DNA of 64,000 nucleotides from Tunturiibacter gelidiferens (GTDB lineage Bacteria; Acidobacteriota; Terriglobia; Terriglobales; Acidobacteriaceae): positions 186,001-250,000 of the forward strand of contig NZ_JACHEB010000004.1 of NCBI RefSeq assembly GCF_014201335.1, given 5' to 3'. Of this stretch, positions 1 to 8,452 are shown one piece after another (the stretch's first letter is position 1; the number at the start of each line of letters is the position of its first letter). The notes below the pieces were generated by a model that searched no databases, was not told the origin of the DNA, and saw nothing but the letters and a program-made list of their open reading frames with translations. The translations under genes were made by a program, and so were the position numbers.

Positions 1-1018
1 GAAGCTCGGGGATGGGGCCGTCGACCAGGGTGGCCAGGCCAAAGACGAGCGATGCGATGCCTGCGATTGCGAGGACGCCGTGGCTGCCGAACTTTGCTTC
101 GAGGAGCATCATGACGACGGCTGCGATCAGAAGAACGATGGCCGTATGGCGGACAGGGAGGAGATTCAGGCCGAAGAGACCGAGGAGAACGAAGAGTGTG
201 CCAATAGAGCCAGGGACGACCGTGCCGGGAACATTGAACTCCAAATAGATGAGAAGGCCGCCGAGGACGAGCAGGAGAACGGCGATGTCGGGGTTGGTGA
301 GTTTGCTAAGCAAGCGTTCGCGCAGGGAAGGAGCCGTGGCGACGATGGTGGCTCCCTGGAGATGCAGGGTTTGGGTGGTGCCGTCGAAGCGATGGATCTC
401 GCGGCCGTCGAGAGCTTTCAGCAGGGAGCCGTCGTCGAGTGAGACGAGGTCGATGAGCTTTAGTTTAAGGGCCTCTTCGTCGCTGTAGGACTTCGAGTTG
501 CGGACGGCGTCTTCGGCGGCTTCTACGTTGCGGCCACGGCGGGATGTGTAGGAGCGCAGGAAGGCTGCGGCGTCATTCTCGATCTTTTGTTTGAGGATGG
601 GATCGAGCTTGGTGCCTTCGACGATGGGGTGGGCCGCGCCAGCGTTGGTTCCTGGTGCCATGGCGGCGATGTCGGCTGATTCGAGGAGGAAGAAGCCAGC
701 GGATCCCGCTCTGCTGCCTGTTGGTGAGATGAAGATGATGACTGGGACGGGCGAGTTCTCGATGGCCTGAACCATGACGCGAGTGGATTCGAGTAGACCG
801 CCGGGTGTGCCCATGGAGATCAAGACTGCCTGGGCGTGGATGCGTGCGGCTTCGCGGAGGCCGCGCTGAAGATAGTCCGCGGTGATGGGCTGGATGGTGT
901 CGTGGATCGTGAGTTTGACGACGGTGCCGGGAGGGTCAGAGGCGGCGGAGAGCGTTGCTGGAAGAGCACAGCAGATCGCCATCAACAGGGTGAGGGCGAA
1001 TCTGGATATGCGGGTCAT
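1..1018 (-). CDS. NfeD-type membrane serine protease (ClpP class), partial
   Basis: Leftward gene read from the ATG at 1018 to the window edge, so only the first 339 codons are visible. It begins with a signal peptide (residues 1 to about 26, MTRISRFALTLLMAICC). A ClpP/SppA-like domain follows with the nucleophile region GSRAGSAGFF and the downstream NAGAAHPI stretch typical of NfeD1b proteins. At least four hydrophobic segments start near residue 230. Family knowledge: NfeD1b proteins are membrane serine proteases that partner with stomatin-like proteins. The ATG overlaps the stop of the upstream TPR gene as ATGA, which suggests translational coupling. The C-terminal NfeD OB-fold would lie outside the window. 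No stomatin gene is visible. Confidence is high for the family, lower for substrate. Confidence 0.85.
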   Translation of the reverse strand, partial: MTRISRFALTLLMAICCALPATLSAASDPPGTVVKLTIHDTIQPITADYLQRGLREAARIHAQAVLISMGTPGGLLESTRVMVQAIENSPVPVIIFISPTGSRAGSAGFFLLESADIAAMAPGTNAGAAHPIVEGTKLDPILKQKIENDAAAFLRSYTSRRGRNVEAAEDAVRNSKSYSDEEALKLKLIDLVSLDDGSLLKALDGREIHRFDGTTQTLHLQGATIVATAPSLRERLLSKLTNPDIAVLLLVLGGLLIYLEFNVPGTVVPGSIGTLFVLLGLFGLNLLPVRHTAIVLLIAAVVMMLLEAKFGSHGVLAIAGIASLVFGLATLVDGPIPEL

Positions 1019-2646
1019 TGCAAGTTCTGTCCGCGCGCCAGCAGGGCCTGCCGCATGCCTTGCGCGGCGGTATCCTTCGGCTCGAGCTGGAGTGCTTTGT
1101 TGACATTGGCGGCGGAGGCGGTTGTGTCGTTGGTCTGGAGATCGAGCCGGGCGAGAACAAGGTAGGCGGGGGCGTTGGGGTGGAGTTTGATTGAGCTCTC
1201 TGCCTCTGCGCGGGCCTCGGCTGAGTTTCCACTACGCTCACGCACCTGGGCAAGACCGGCGTGCGCCTCTGCACTGGACCCATCGGCGGCGATTGCGGTC
1301 TGGAACTCCTGTTCGGCTTCAGGAACCAATCCCTGCGCGAGATACTCGTGACCTTGCTTGGTGTACTCGGCCGCCTGTTCAGCGGGTGGCAAAGTGGCCA
1401 GCCGGATCGCACGCATCTGGTCGAGTTGAAAGGCCGCCTGCCGGAAGGAGGCTTCAGAGTAGGTGCGGCGAATGCGCTCGAGCGGATCGAAGTCGGAAGT
1501 AGTCTCGGTGGTGGCTGCGGCATTAGCGGCAGGTGGTGTGCGTCCCGCTGCGATACTGGTCTTGAGCCGTGCCGCTTCGATATCTGCTGGTCTGAGCTTC
1601 AAAGCCAGGTCAACCTCGCGTTTGGCTCCTGCGAAGTCACCCTGACGATACATCGCGACGGCGAGGTTGTAGTGGTAATCCGCGTCGTTAGGATCGGCGG
1701 TTGAGGCGCGCTGAAATAACGGAACGGCGTTGTGGCCCTGGCGACTGGAGGCGACGGCCTGATTGTTAACCACCTCGGGGAGAGGGAGCCGGCTAGCAAC
1801 AAAGGCGAAGGCAGACTCAGCCTCGGCATACTTCGCGGTGTTGAAGCGCGCCAGGCCGATGTAGAAGCTGGCTTCAAGCGCGCGTCGATCAGTTGGAGCG
1901 ATCTTTGCAAGCGTCGCTGCGGCCTGATCGTACTCGCGCTCCGTGTATTGCGCTTTGCCGAGAGCGAGTAGGGCTGCGGGATAGTTAGGATCGGCCACGA
2001 TGGCCGCCTGAAGGCGCTTGATTCTCTCCTGCGAGTTCGCAGCATCGGTGCCGCGAATGTAATTCTCAAAGGCGCTGAGCTGGACTCCACCGGACGCCGC
2101 GATAAAGGTCTGCTGGGCTACGTTGAAGTGCGGATCGATCTGGCGGGCTACTTTCCACGCGATGGCATTTTCGACGTCGAAGAGTCGGTTGAGTTCGCTC
2201 GAATCCTGCAGCGGTGGGGATAGCTTCAGCTGATTGACCTGAAGCACCTGCGCCTGCACGGAGATGCGCCCGTTGGTGACGTTGTAACTGCCTACGATGA
2301 CGAAGTCGGCGTCGAGATTTTGGGCGATGCGTATGGTGGTAGCGCGAGAGGGCCTGAAATCGACGGGGAGGCCGAGATGGTCGAGCGCGTACTGCCGGTC
2401 TTCGCGGGTGATGGTGAGGAAGCCGGCTGAGGAGAGGCGCTGATTGAGCGTGTCGGGAAAGGAGTCGCCGACCCACGCCAAGGCTGCCTGGCCGGAACGA
2501 TTGTCGAAGGGCAGGACGAGGACGACGCGGCCGCCGGTCTCAGATGGTTCTGAAGACTGCGAGATTGCGGGGATGCTGCATAGCAGGAGCAGCGGGAGGA
2601 GCCAGGGCCGTTGAAGGATCGAGCGAACTAGAAGGCGCTTCGTCAC
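1015..2646 (-). CDS. secreted TPR-repeat protein with CsgG/FlgO-like N-terminal domain
   Basis: The start chosen is GTG at 2646; it gives a 543-residue protein beginning VTKRLLVRSILQRPW and a clean signal peptide ending near SIPAISQ. An ORF can be read further upstream to 2736, but that extension is made of casposon terminal-repeat sequence and is not native. After the signal peptide comes a domain with VVLVLPFDNRSG and GDSFPDTLNQRL, resembling the FlgO/CsgG-like module. TPR repeats fill the rest (about residues 200-530), with a low-complexity Ala/Thr linker near 370. No Shine-Dalgarno is visible, which fits translation coupled to the glycosyltransferase before the casposon inserted: in the reconstructed empty site the two genes are 19 nt apart. 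The protein is probably periplasmic; its partner is unknown. Confidence 0.8.
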   Translation of the reverse strand: MTKRLLVRSILQRPWLLPLLLLCSIPAISQSSEPSETGGRVVLVLPFDNRSGQAALAWVGDSFPDTLNQRLSSAGFLTITREDRQYALDHLGLPVDFRPSRATTIRIAQNLDADFVIVGSYNVTNGRISVQAQVLQVNQLKLSPPLQDSSELNRLFDVENAIAWKVARQIDPHFNVAQQTFIAASGGVQLSAFENYIRGTDAANSQERIKRLQAAIVADPNYPAALLALGKAQYTEREYDQAAATLAKIAPTDRRALEASFYIGLARFNTAKYAEAESAFAFVASRLPLPEVVNNQAVASSRQGHNAVPLFQRASTADPNDADYHYNLAVAMYRQGDFAGAKREVDLALKLRPADIEAARLKTSIAAGRTPPAANAAATTETTSDFDPLERIRRTYSEASFRQAAFQLDQMRAIRLATLPPAEQAAEYTKQGHEYLAQGLVPEAEQEFQTAIAADGSSAEAHAGLAQVRERSGNSAEARAEAESSIKLHPNAPAYLVLARLDLQTNDTTASAANVNKALQLEPKDTAAQGMRQALLARGQNLQ

Positions 2647-2668
2647 AGATATGAGTATAGAGGGGTCA

Positions 2669-2683
2669 GGGCCTTTGCGGCAG
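2669..2683. repeat. left target-site duplication of the casposon
   Basis: GGGCCTTTGCGGCAG is repeated exactly at 16543-16557 in the same orientation; the bases on both sides differ. It lies directly outside the left terminal inverted repeat. Read on the minus strand it is CTG CCG CAA AGG CCC, followed by TGA at 2668-2666: the original last five codons and stop of the glycosyltransferase. One G (2683) can be assigned either to the duplication or to the inverted repeat, so the true length is 14 or 15 bp, which matches casposon insertions. Confidence 0.93.
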
Positions 2684-2716
2684 GGGATAGCTATAGAGCA
2701 GGCAAAATTCACCCCC
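2683..2716. repeat. casposon left terminal inverted repeat (34 bp)
   Basis: The outer block GGGGATAGCTATA and inner block AAAATTCACCCCC both recur, in inverted orientation, at 16509-16542. Only the 8-bp middle differs (3 of 8 match), giving 29 of 34 identical. The outer block contains the 8-bp palindrome ATAGCTAT at a fixed distance from the end in both copies. This is the expected recognition site of the casposase. Confidence 0.93.
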
Positions 2717-2891
2717 CATTGAGCAAGGATGCTCATCGTACTTCGGAGAGTGCGCCTCTGCCTCTCAGCATATTCATGCTGGTCGCGAGGAGCCCACTTA
2801 AATGCCTAAATCAGGGGGCAAACGCTGAGTTCAGCACTACTGTCCGTGGACCAGATATCACACCCAATAAGAATGTGAACTGCACATGCAC
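2717..2891. other. left subterminal region of the casposon, no gene seen
   Basis: This 175-bp stretch between the left inverted repeat and the stop of the leftward NACHT gene holds no convincing ORF, hairpin terminator or repeat. Confidence 0.5.
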
Positions 2892-5800
2892 TCACTTCAA
2901 GTCAATACGGAACGGTTGAGCAGTAATCCCAGCTGCCTCTCTGAGCGGAGGTAACTTACTTGGTCTGTTTTCGCTCACATATTTGGCAGCCGCCGATGAA
3001 AGCGCTGACGATACCTTTAGCGACTTCTCAACTATTTTGTCGGCTGAATTTGCTAATACCGTTGGGAACCGCGCATTGTGGTACTCATGGCGCTGAAATA
3101 AATGAGTGCCTCGCAACGAATTGTTTGGACTGCTCTCAAGTATTTTACCTACCGTCTTCCCCCTGATTCTGCCCCATTTCTTCAAGCCTTGGAACGCAAA
3201 CAAAACACCGGAAATGGATCGATCGTCTTTGGATTTTTCCACTATTTCCGAGATTAAAATTACCTGGTCTGATGTCAGGGGTAGTTTATTGCCCGAACCG
3301 TTGAGCGGGTGTATGACCATCATCTCGAGGACGTCCAGAACGTTGGCTTCTGTGACAAAACTTTGCAGCCAATATTGTTGAATGGGAATTCTTGTCAGCC
3401 ATTCGGAAGCTCGCTGTCCTTTAGCAGAATTTTTGTTCGTCACCAAGGCGATTAGAGGTGTTAGCTTGCCATCCCACATAACGTGGCTTTGCATGGATCG
3501 ATGAAAATCTCTGCCGATCAACTGAGTACTCATTGACCGACCATGCTTGTCGTAATCTTCGGGAAAGGCCGCTCGGAACAGGGGAAGAATGGCGGATCTG
3601 AGCTCTTTCCATTGCATATATGTCGGTATTCTGGATTCCCGAGAACGGTGCCTCCAGAGAGATCGCCCATCCCTAATCACTCTTTGGTGTCCATACACAT
3701 ATCCCGATAGTGTCGTCGTGCACCGACCAGCTACCAATGAAATGAGTCCTTCAGAAAAGGTCATCTCAGTGAGTCTGTTGATAAATTCAATCGTAGTCTT
3801 CCTTCTGTCCTTTCCTGAAGAGCGAACAATCAAATCGAGTCCAACCAAGAGTGATTTTATTTGGGGAATTAGTTCATCTGAAATTCCAGAGAAGTCAGTC
3901 TCAATATTCATACCCTTCGAAGGCGAGCTCTCGTTTTGGAAAACCATTCCCGCCGAGTGAAGCAGTCCGCTCAGCTGCCAGACAGCGAATGGAGATGAGT
4001 CTATCTCAATAGGTAGGCAATCAAATATCCCCTTGAAGGCGAACTGTTCTATCAGAAGTTCATGATGCTTCTTGGTAGATTCCAGGTTCCTGAGGTCTTT
4101 GTCCGTAGATGCGGCCCAATACCATGGTCGGACGATGATCTCCGCCGGAATATCATTTAGCTTTCCTGCATGTTCAAGTTCTTCTGCAAAGCTTCTCTCC
4201 GCTTTGAGAGGCCAGCGTAGCTTCATTGTTGCTTCTATTTTTGAATCCCCAGAGTACTCGTCGAGGCCCTTGAATAGTTCCTCCGAAGAGAGTACTCGAT
4301 TGCAAACCGACCAAAGCCGTTCCAAATCCGAGTAGTCCGCCCAGGTCCTGGAAGTTCCCAAAAGAACGCTAAGCTCTTGCCTAGGTCGATCGCTGTCACA
4401 GACCGCGATCAGATGAGGAAGATTCATTACCAAATCCTTCGGATGAACCCGCACGCCTCCATTTTTTGGATCGAGAGAGCTAATCAAAAACGAAAGCGCT
4501 TCTCTATGAACATGTCCAGGAGCGTTCAGTACGCCTTCCAGCAGCAGTTGATGAATAATCGTGGCTCCGTCTGATCTCCAACCATCATCACCGTCTAAAT
4601 CGAGTTGGCGTGCACGAGAGAGTAGGTCGGCCCGTTCGTTGACACGTCGCAATCCAGCAAAAAAACGCGCTACCTCTTTCCAAAACGGCCTCCTGATCAT
4701 TAATTCGAAGAGATCGTGAGCATTGACTTCACACTTGTCATTTATGAACGCAGCTGCAAAATATTCACGGATGGGCTGTATCTCGAATCCATATTGTGTG
4801 AGCTCTCCTTCTCCAGAGAGCGCCACTATCAAGCCAAGTCTCTCTTCCCCAATTCGAAATAACCCTTCCCCAAGATCAGTTTTTCGTCCTTCAGATTGGA
4901 ACCAATCTCTGACCAGCTGGATCAATTCGGTGCGCGGCAATCGGGCCGCGGAATTTGTGCCTTCTGCTCTACTATGGATGGTGAAGCCGATAACTTCGTG
5001 TAGAGTTTCGATGTCGTCCCGATTCTTGCGAAGCTCGGGGCTCTTCTCGACATCACGGTCAATGACCGTTTTGAAATATTCGCGGTAGAGCTCTGCTCTC
5101 TTATCAGGAAATGCTTCACCCTTTAGACGAATAAAGTGAAGCAAGACTGAAAGTTGCATCGGATTTTTCACAAGGGCGGCCACATGATCTTCGCCTCTCC
5201 GTTTGGAAAACGAAGCCGTGACACGTTCTCTGTCGGCCAGATCGACGCATTGGACTTCCGTCCACCGCTCGACATACAGATTTACTCTGTTATCGCTAAG
5301 TGGTTGAAGCTGAATTCTGTTAAATCCACTGAGGGCATCGAGCCTTCCTGCTATGGCAGGTGGTCGTGATGTCACTATTACTCGGAGTTCAGCCTCCGCG
5401 GCGGTTTCCAATCGAGTTACGGTATCAACGATTTTTGCAACCACGACATCTCGCAAGGTGTCACTTCCAACTTCGTCGAGGCCGTCGAAAATCAGCAGAA
5501 CGTTTTGTTTGCGAACAATCTGATGAATATCTTCAACTGTGATTACAGCGCCCCCCGAATCTTTGCTGAATGATTCGGCTAAATACTGTTCCACACTCCG
5601 ATCACTTGTTCCAAGCCACTCAGCAAATAATCTCAGCTCTACACGGATTGGGAGGTGCACACGTCGCACCTGCGATGAATATCGCAAATACTCTGAATCA
5701 GACCCAGTAAGTAGAGATCTGTAGATTTGGGCGACCATTTGCGTGACCGTGCTTTTACCTTGACCTGGGCCACCTTCTAAAATAATTTTTGAAAAATGAC

Positions 5801-6548
5801 GATTCTCGCTTGAGAGCAATAGGCTTAGCGCGCTCAGCCTAAAATACTGCTCGGGCATAAGGTTCAGAACTAGCCGTTGCTCCAAATTCACCTGCCTGAA
5901 GCGAATTACAGAGTCTCGCAAAAGCTGAGCCTTTAGCGCTAGCTTGATCGAAAGCAATATACCACCAGATGGGTCGGCCGCTATTTGGCCTACCGTCGGA
6001 ACGATCCGCCCGGCAAAGATCTCGGGGAATGCAGACCAAACTGATGCTGCCTGATCAAGCCAAGCTGTGAGGTGATCCTGCCAAAGAACCTCCGCGTGAA
6101 GATCGCTTCGGTTCTTCAAATATTCCTTTCGCTTTTCATCAACCTTTTGAAAGGTGTCACGGCTCGAAGGCACGTTCGTTATCAGAAAAAAAAAGTCTAC
6201 CTTGCTGTCTCCCTCGCGCGTTACGACATTCGTTGATAGCTCATCTGCGAAATCTTGGACAACTCTGGCCCGCATCGCAGATGCGGGTTGATCAGCCATT
6301 CTGTGATGTTTAACTTGAAATAGGTAACGTCCAGGGTTGACGATCGCTCTATCTCGCTTATCGAGCGGAGGGGGGACGTCCACTGCGAAAAAGACTGAAT
6401 TCGGAGGTGTTTCGGCATCGCGCCCACCATCCGCACCGCGGATCGGTAATAAACGGATTCCTTCTCCATACCGCAGGACCAGTAATGCGTTCACAAGACG
6501 CTGAAACGAGATTGGATCAAGCTCATCAAAATAATACTGTGCTGGCAT
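2892..6548 (-). CDS. NACHT/STAND NTPase with N-terminal PD-(D/E)XK-like nuclease domain
   Basis: This 1218-residue protein is the left cargo gene of the casposon. Residues 1-130 resemble Mrr-like restriction nucleases: RGADGGRDAE (D40, D44, E46) followed by YLFQVKHH (Q78, K80), a D...QxK active-site pattern. A NACHT ATPase follows with Walker A GGPGQGKST near residue 260, Walker B LLIFDGLDE near 355, and a YGFEIQPIREYFAA motif near 590 that is typical of the NACHT C-terminal part. The remaining 600 residues have no repeat I recognise and would be the sensor. Family knowledge: proteins that join an effector nuclease, a STAND NTPase and a sensor (Avs and bNACHT types) defend against phages by cutting DNA after binding a phage protein. 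I infer the same role here. Gene and reading frame are intact. Confidence 0.85.
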   Translation of the reverse strand: MPAQYYFDELDPISFQRLVNALLVLRYGEGIRLLPIRGADGGRDAETPPNSVFFAVDVPPPLDKRDRAIVNPGRYLFQVKHHRMADQPASAMRARVVQDFADELSTNVVTREGDSKVDFFFLITNVPSSRDTFQKVDEKRKEYLKNRSDLHAEVLWQDHLTAWLDQAASVWSAFPEIFAGRIVPTVGQIAADPSGGILLSIKLALKAQLLRDSVIRFRQVNLEQRLVLNLMPEQYFRLSALSLLLSSENRHFSKIILEGGPGQGKSTVTQMVAQIYRSLLTGSDSEYLRYSSQVRRVHLPIRVELRLFAEWLGTSDRSVEQYLAESFSKDSGGAVITVEDIHQIVRKQNVLLIFDGLDEVGSDTLRDVVVAKIVDTVTRLETAAEAELRVIVTSRPPAIAGRLDALSGFNRIQLQPLSDNRVNLYVERWTEVQCVDLADRERVTASFSKRRGEDHVAALVKNPMQLSVLLHFIRLKGEAFPDKRAELYREYFKTVIDRDVEKSPELRKNRDDIETLHEVIGFTIHSRAEGTNSAARLPRTELIQLVRDWFQSEGRKTDLGEGLFRIGEERLGLIVALSGEGELTQYGFEIQPIREYFAAAFINDKCEVNAHDLFELMIRRPFWKEVARFFAGLRRVNERADLLSRARQLDLDGDDGWRSDGATIIHQLLLEGVLNAPGHVHREALSFLISSLDPKNGGVRVHPKDLVMNLPHLIAVCDSDRPRQELSVLLGTSRTWADYSDLERLWSVCNRVLSSEELFKGLDEYSGDSKIEATMKLRWPLKAERSFAEELEHAGKLNDIPAEIIVRPWYWAASTDKDLRNLESTKKHHELLIEQFAFKGIFDCLPIEIDSSPFAVWQLSGLLHSAGMVFQNESSPSKGMNIETDFSGISDELIPQIKSLLVGLDLIVRSSGKDRRKTTIEFINRLTEMTFSEGLISLVAGRCTTTLSGYVYGHQRVIRDGRSLWRHRSRESRIPTYMQWKELRSAILPLFRAAFPEDYDKHGRSMSTQLIGRDFHRSMQSHVMWDGKLTPLIALVTNKNSAKGQRASEWLTRIPIQQYWLQSFVTEANVLDVLEMMVIHPLNGSGNKLPLTSDQVILISEIVEKSKDDRSISGVLFAFQGLKKWGRIRGKTVGKILESSPNNSLRGTHLFQRHEYHNARFPTVLANSADKIVEKSLKVSSALSSAAAKYVSENRPSKLPPLREAAGITAQPFRIDLK

Positions 6549-6733
6549 TATTACCTTGTTCTTTCTGGGTGCTCATCGATTGGCAGATCAAGATTCTGGC
6601 CACAGCCAGTGACGTTCAAAAATGAAAATTAGTTAAGTCCGAGTGGTTGTCCGTCCGAGCGAGTATACGCCAGTCTGCCTGTCTTCAAAACGTGTACTCG
6701 GTCACTTGTCAGACTGCTGCGCTTCCAACAAAC

Positions 6734-7681
6734 CTATCTATTGCGACAGCAGGGTTTCGAATTTCTACTCCATCCAACAAGCTTCGCCAGCGTTTGCCAG
6801 TGCCTTGGATGCGGCACTCGCCCCTTTCTAATCTGGTCTGCGTAGCTGACTGAAACTCCGAGGCGCTTTGCTACTGAGGAACAGGACAATGACACAAGGC
6901 GAGGCTGAATCTTGGCTGAATAGAGATCGCTAGTGAGCCAAGTCGGATAATCTGTGGGATTCCAATCCCATACTGCCTGTGTATTGACCTTTTGAGTGGC
7001 CGATCTTTTGGCCTGCGCTTCGGGAAGAAGCGTGACAACACGCCCAAGACGTGCAACTTCGATCATCCGTTCAGGACGTTTCTCCTTTGCACACTCGTCG
7101 CAGTTGGTAGAACGACTGTGAATTTTCTTCCCACAACTGACGCATACGTTAGCTCGCCTGAAACTGAGTTCCCGTTCGACATTGGAGGTTACCTTCTTTT
7201 CCTGACGAGTGGCAGGCGTGAGTTGGACCGGCAGGCGAGACCGGCTCTGAGAAGTTCTAGATTTATGGATCTGTTGTGTGAACCATTCGGCAACCGGCGC
7301 AACTAGGCGAGCCCACATTGGTGCTGTCTCTGACAGCTTCGATGCGAAGGACGACGTTAGCCGACAATTTCCATCGCGCTCTTCAAAGAAATAACTACGT
7401 AGCAAGGGTTCACGTTGCAGCCAATCGAGTACAAATGCGTCCACTTCAGGTCTGATCGGCTCCATCAAATCACAGGCCAAGCTTTCACGGTACTGGGTAT
7501 CAACATGAAGAACCCCGAGCCCCGGATCGAGCCCCAGCTTTGCAGCTGCTAGTCGTGCTTGTACTTCAAGGAGTGCGTAGAGGTAATTCAGGATGGCATT
7601 GACTGGATTCGTGGCACGGCGTGGTGAGGCTGTGAGCGATGAGATCCGCGATCCAAAGGTGCGCCAATGTTCAGGCACCAC
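6734..7681 (-). CDS. cas1: Cas1 (casposase) C-terminal part with zinc ribbon and HTH, out of frame with the N-terminal part
   Basis: The 315-residue reading frame holds the helical catalytic half of Cas1: VPEHWRTFG, NPVNAILNYLYALLE (about 25-39), then LHVDTQ and SLACDLMEPIRP with putative catalytic H59 and D71. Downstream is a zinc ribbon (C180-x2-C183, C194-x2-C197) and a C-terminal helix-turn-helix (about 260-303, AKRLGVSVSYADQIRKG). A C-terminal DNA-binding domain is typical of casposases and not of CRISPR Cas1. The frame overlaps the end of the N-terminal frame (7671-8303) by 11 nt in the +1 frame. Skipping one G in the run at 7679-7681 joins them as QRVPEHW. So this is either a frameshifted gene, a sequencing error, or a site of frameshifting. 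A GTG at 7681 could restart translation, but the fragment alone lacks the catalytic Glu. Confidence 0.88.
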   Translation of the reverse strand: MVPEHWRTFGSRISSLTASPRRATNPVNAILNYLYALLEVQARLAAAKLGLDPGLGVLHVDTQYRESLACDLMEPIRPEVDAFVLDWLQREPLLRSYFFEERDGNCRLTSSFASKLSETAPMWARLVAPVAEWFTQQIHKSRTSQSRSRLPVQLTPATRQEKKVTSNVERELSFRRANVCVSCGKKIHSRSTNCDECAKEKRPERMIEVARLGRVVTLLPEAQAKRSATQKVNTQAVWDWNPTDYPTWLTSDLYSAKIQPRLVSLSCSSVAKRLGVSVSYADQIRKGRVPHPRHWQTLAKLVGWSRNSKPCCRNR

Positions 7682-8303
7682 GCTGCAAATCTTGACGAGG
7701 AAACATGACCTCTAATCCACGCCACGTAGCCCAATAGATTTTCGCCCCTTGCGCTTCGACTGACCGAACTGCCTCAATAGACGAAGCTTCGGCAAGTTCA
7801 GACCTCCATTTCCGAATTGCCAGGGCGGCCGATTCGCTGCGAAATCCGTCCCTTACTGCCCGCTCTTGCGCCGCCAATTTTCTATCTATAAGTTCGCGAC
7901 TGATCGTCAGCGCTGTTCCGTTTTGAAGAGCCAAAGCCTGGGCTCGCCGCAGTCTGACGTCGGAGGAGTGGACTGGACCTGTGGCTGCCAAGACGGATCC
8001 GTCACGATCCAGCATCGCGAAGGAAGCATCGCGGTCCGCAAGCCAACGCAGAGCTGACAGCGATACCATGCCGTCTGATCCGATCACAACGAGATGCCGA
8101 AGCCCACGATCGACACGTGAGATTCGAGAGCTTCTTCGCTTTTCGCCAAAGCCGTCTTCGAGGAGCAGATGTCCGCGATCTACCCTAACGCTGATGCCGT
8201 AGCCGGAGAGCGTCACCACTCCGCATCTAGGCTTTAGCTCTAAAGCATTGTGAGCTGATTTGCGCAGCAGAGAAAGCTGCGCTACGGTTTGAGTAGCTGC
8301 CAT
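7671..8303 (-). CDS. cas1: Cas1 (casposase) N-terminal part carrying the catalytic Glu
   Basis: The start is the ATG at 8303, preceded 8 nt upstream by GGAGAGG; a GTG at 8312 is in frame but lies inside that ribosome site. It encodes 210 residues: the Cas1 N-terminal beta domain (CGVVTLSGYGISVRVDRG, HLVVIGSDG, LSALRWLADRDASFAMLD) and the first helices of the catalytic domain, with SVEAQGAKIYWATW, where the Glu (residue 183 from this start) aligns with the metal-binding Glu of Cas1. It stops at 7671 in mid-domain; the protein continues in the +1 frame at 6734-7681. Cas1 integrates casposon ends into target DNA with a 14-15 bp duplication. It is transcribed divergently from the 8453 gene. Confidence 0.9.
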   Translation of the reverse strand: MAATQTVAQLSLLRKSAHNALELKPRCGVVTLSGYGISVRVDRGHLLLEDGFGEKRRSSRISRVDRGLRHLVVIGSDGMVSLSALRWLADRDASFAMLDRDGSVLAATGPVHSSDVRLRRAQALALQNGTALTISRELIDRKLAAQERAVRDGFRSESAALAIRKWRSELAEASSIEAVRSVEAQGAKIYWATWRGLEVMFPRQDLQRGA

Positions 8304-8330
8304 TGGAGTCACCTCTCCGTCGGTGGTTAG

Positions 8331-8365
8331 GGCTTTCCGCCTGCTAGTAACAGACGGGAAGCCCG
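8331..8365. promoter_or_regulatory. inverted repeat in the divergent cas1 / 8453 intergenic region
   Basis: GGGCTTTCC at 8331-8339 is partly complementary to GGGAAGCCC near 8357-8365, giving a stem of about 8 bp with one mismatch and a loop of about 17. It lies just upstream of the cas1 ribosome site, in the only divergent control region of the element. A TATAAT at 8405-8410 (plus) and its complement at 8383-8388 (minus) could be -10 boxes, but neither has a good -35 box at 17 bp. It could be a leader hairpin or an operator. Confidence 0.3.
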
Positions 8366-8452
8366 TTTCGTTTGTCTTTCACATTATAAGGCCTAACTCT
8401 CTGATATAATTGACGTTTTTGCTATTCGAGCGCCCTTTGTTTCTGTTTCCCA

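Noticed and set aside
2683..2716. Inverted repeats as ordinary dispersed intergenic repeats
   Set aside because: They abut an exact direct repeat, and deleting the segment restores a stop codon and tight gene spacing, which dispersed repeats would not explain.
2647..2736. N-terminal 30-residue extension of the TPR protein
   Set aside because: It is encoded by the casposon inverted repeat and the target duplication, so it cannot be native; GTG at 2646 precedes a proper signal peptide.
6734..8303. Cas1 as evidence of a CRISPR-Cas locus
   Set aside because: No repeat-spacer array, cas2 or effector gene in the window; the Cas1 has a zinc ribbon and HTH tail, and lies with PolB and HNH between inverted repeats, which is the casposon pattern.
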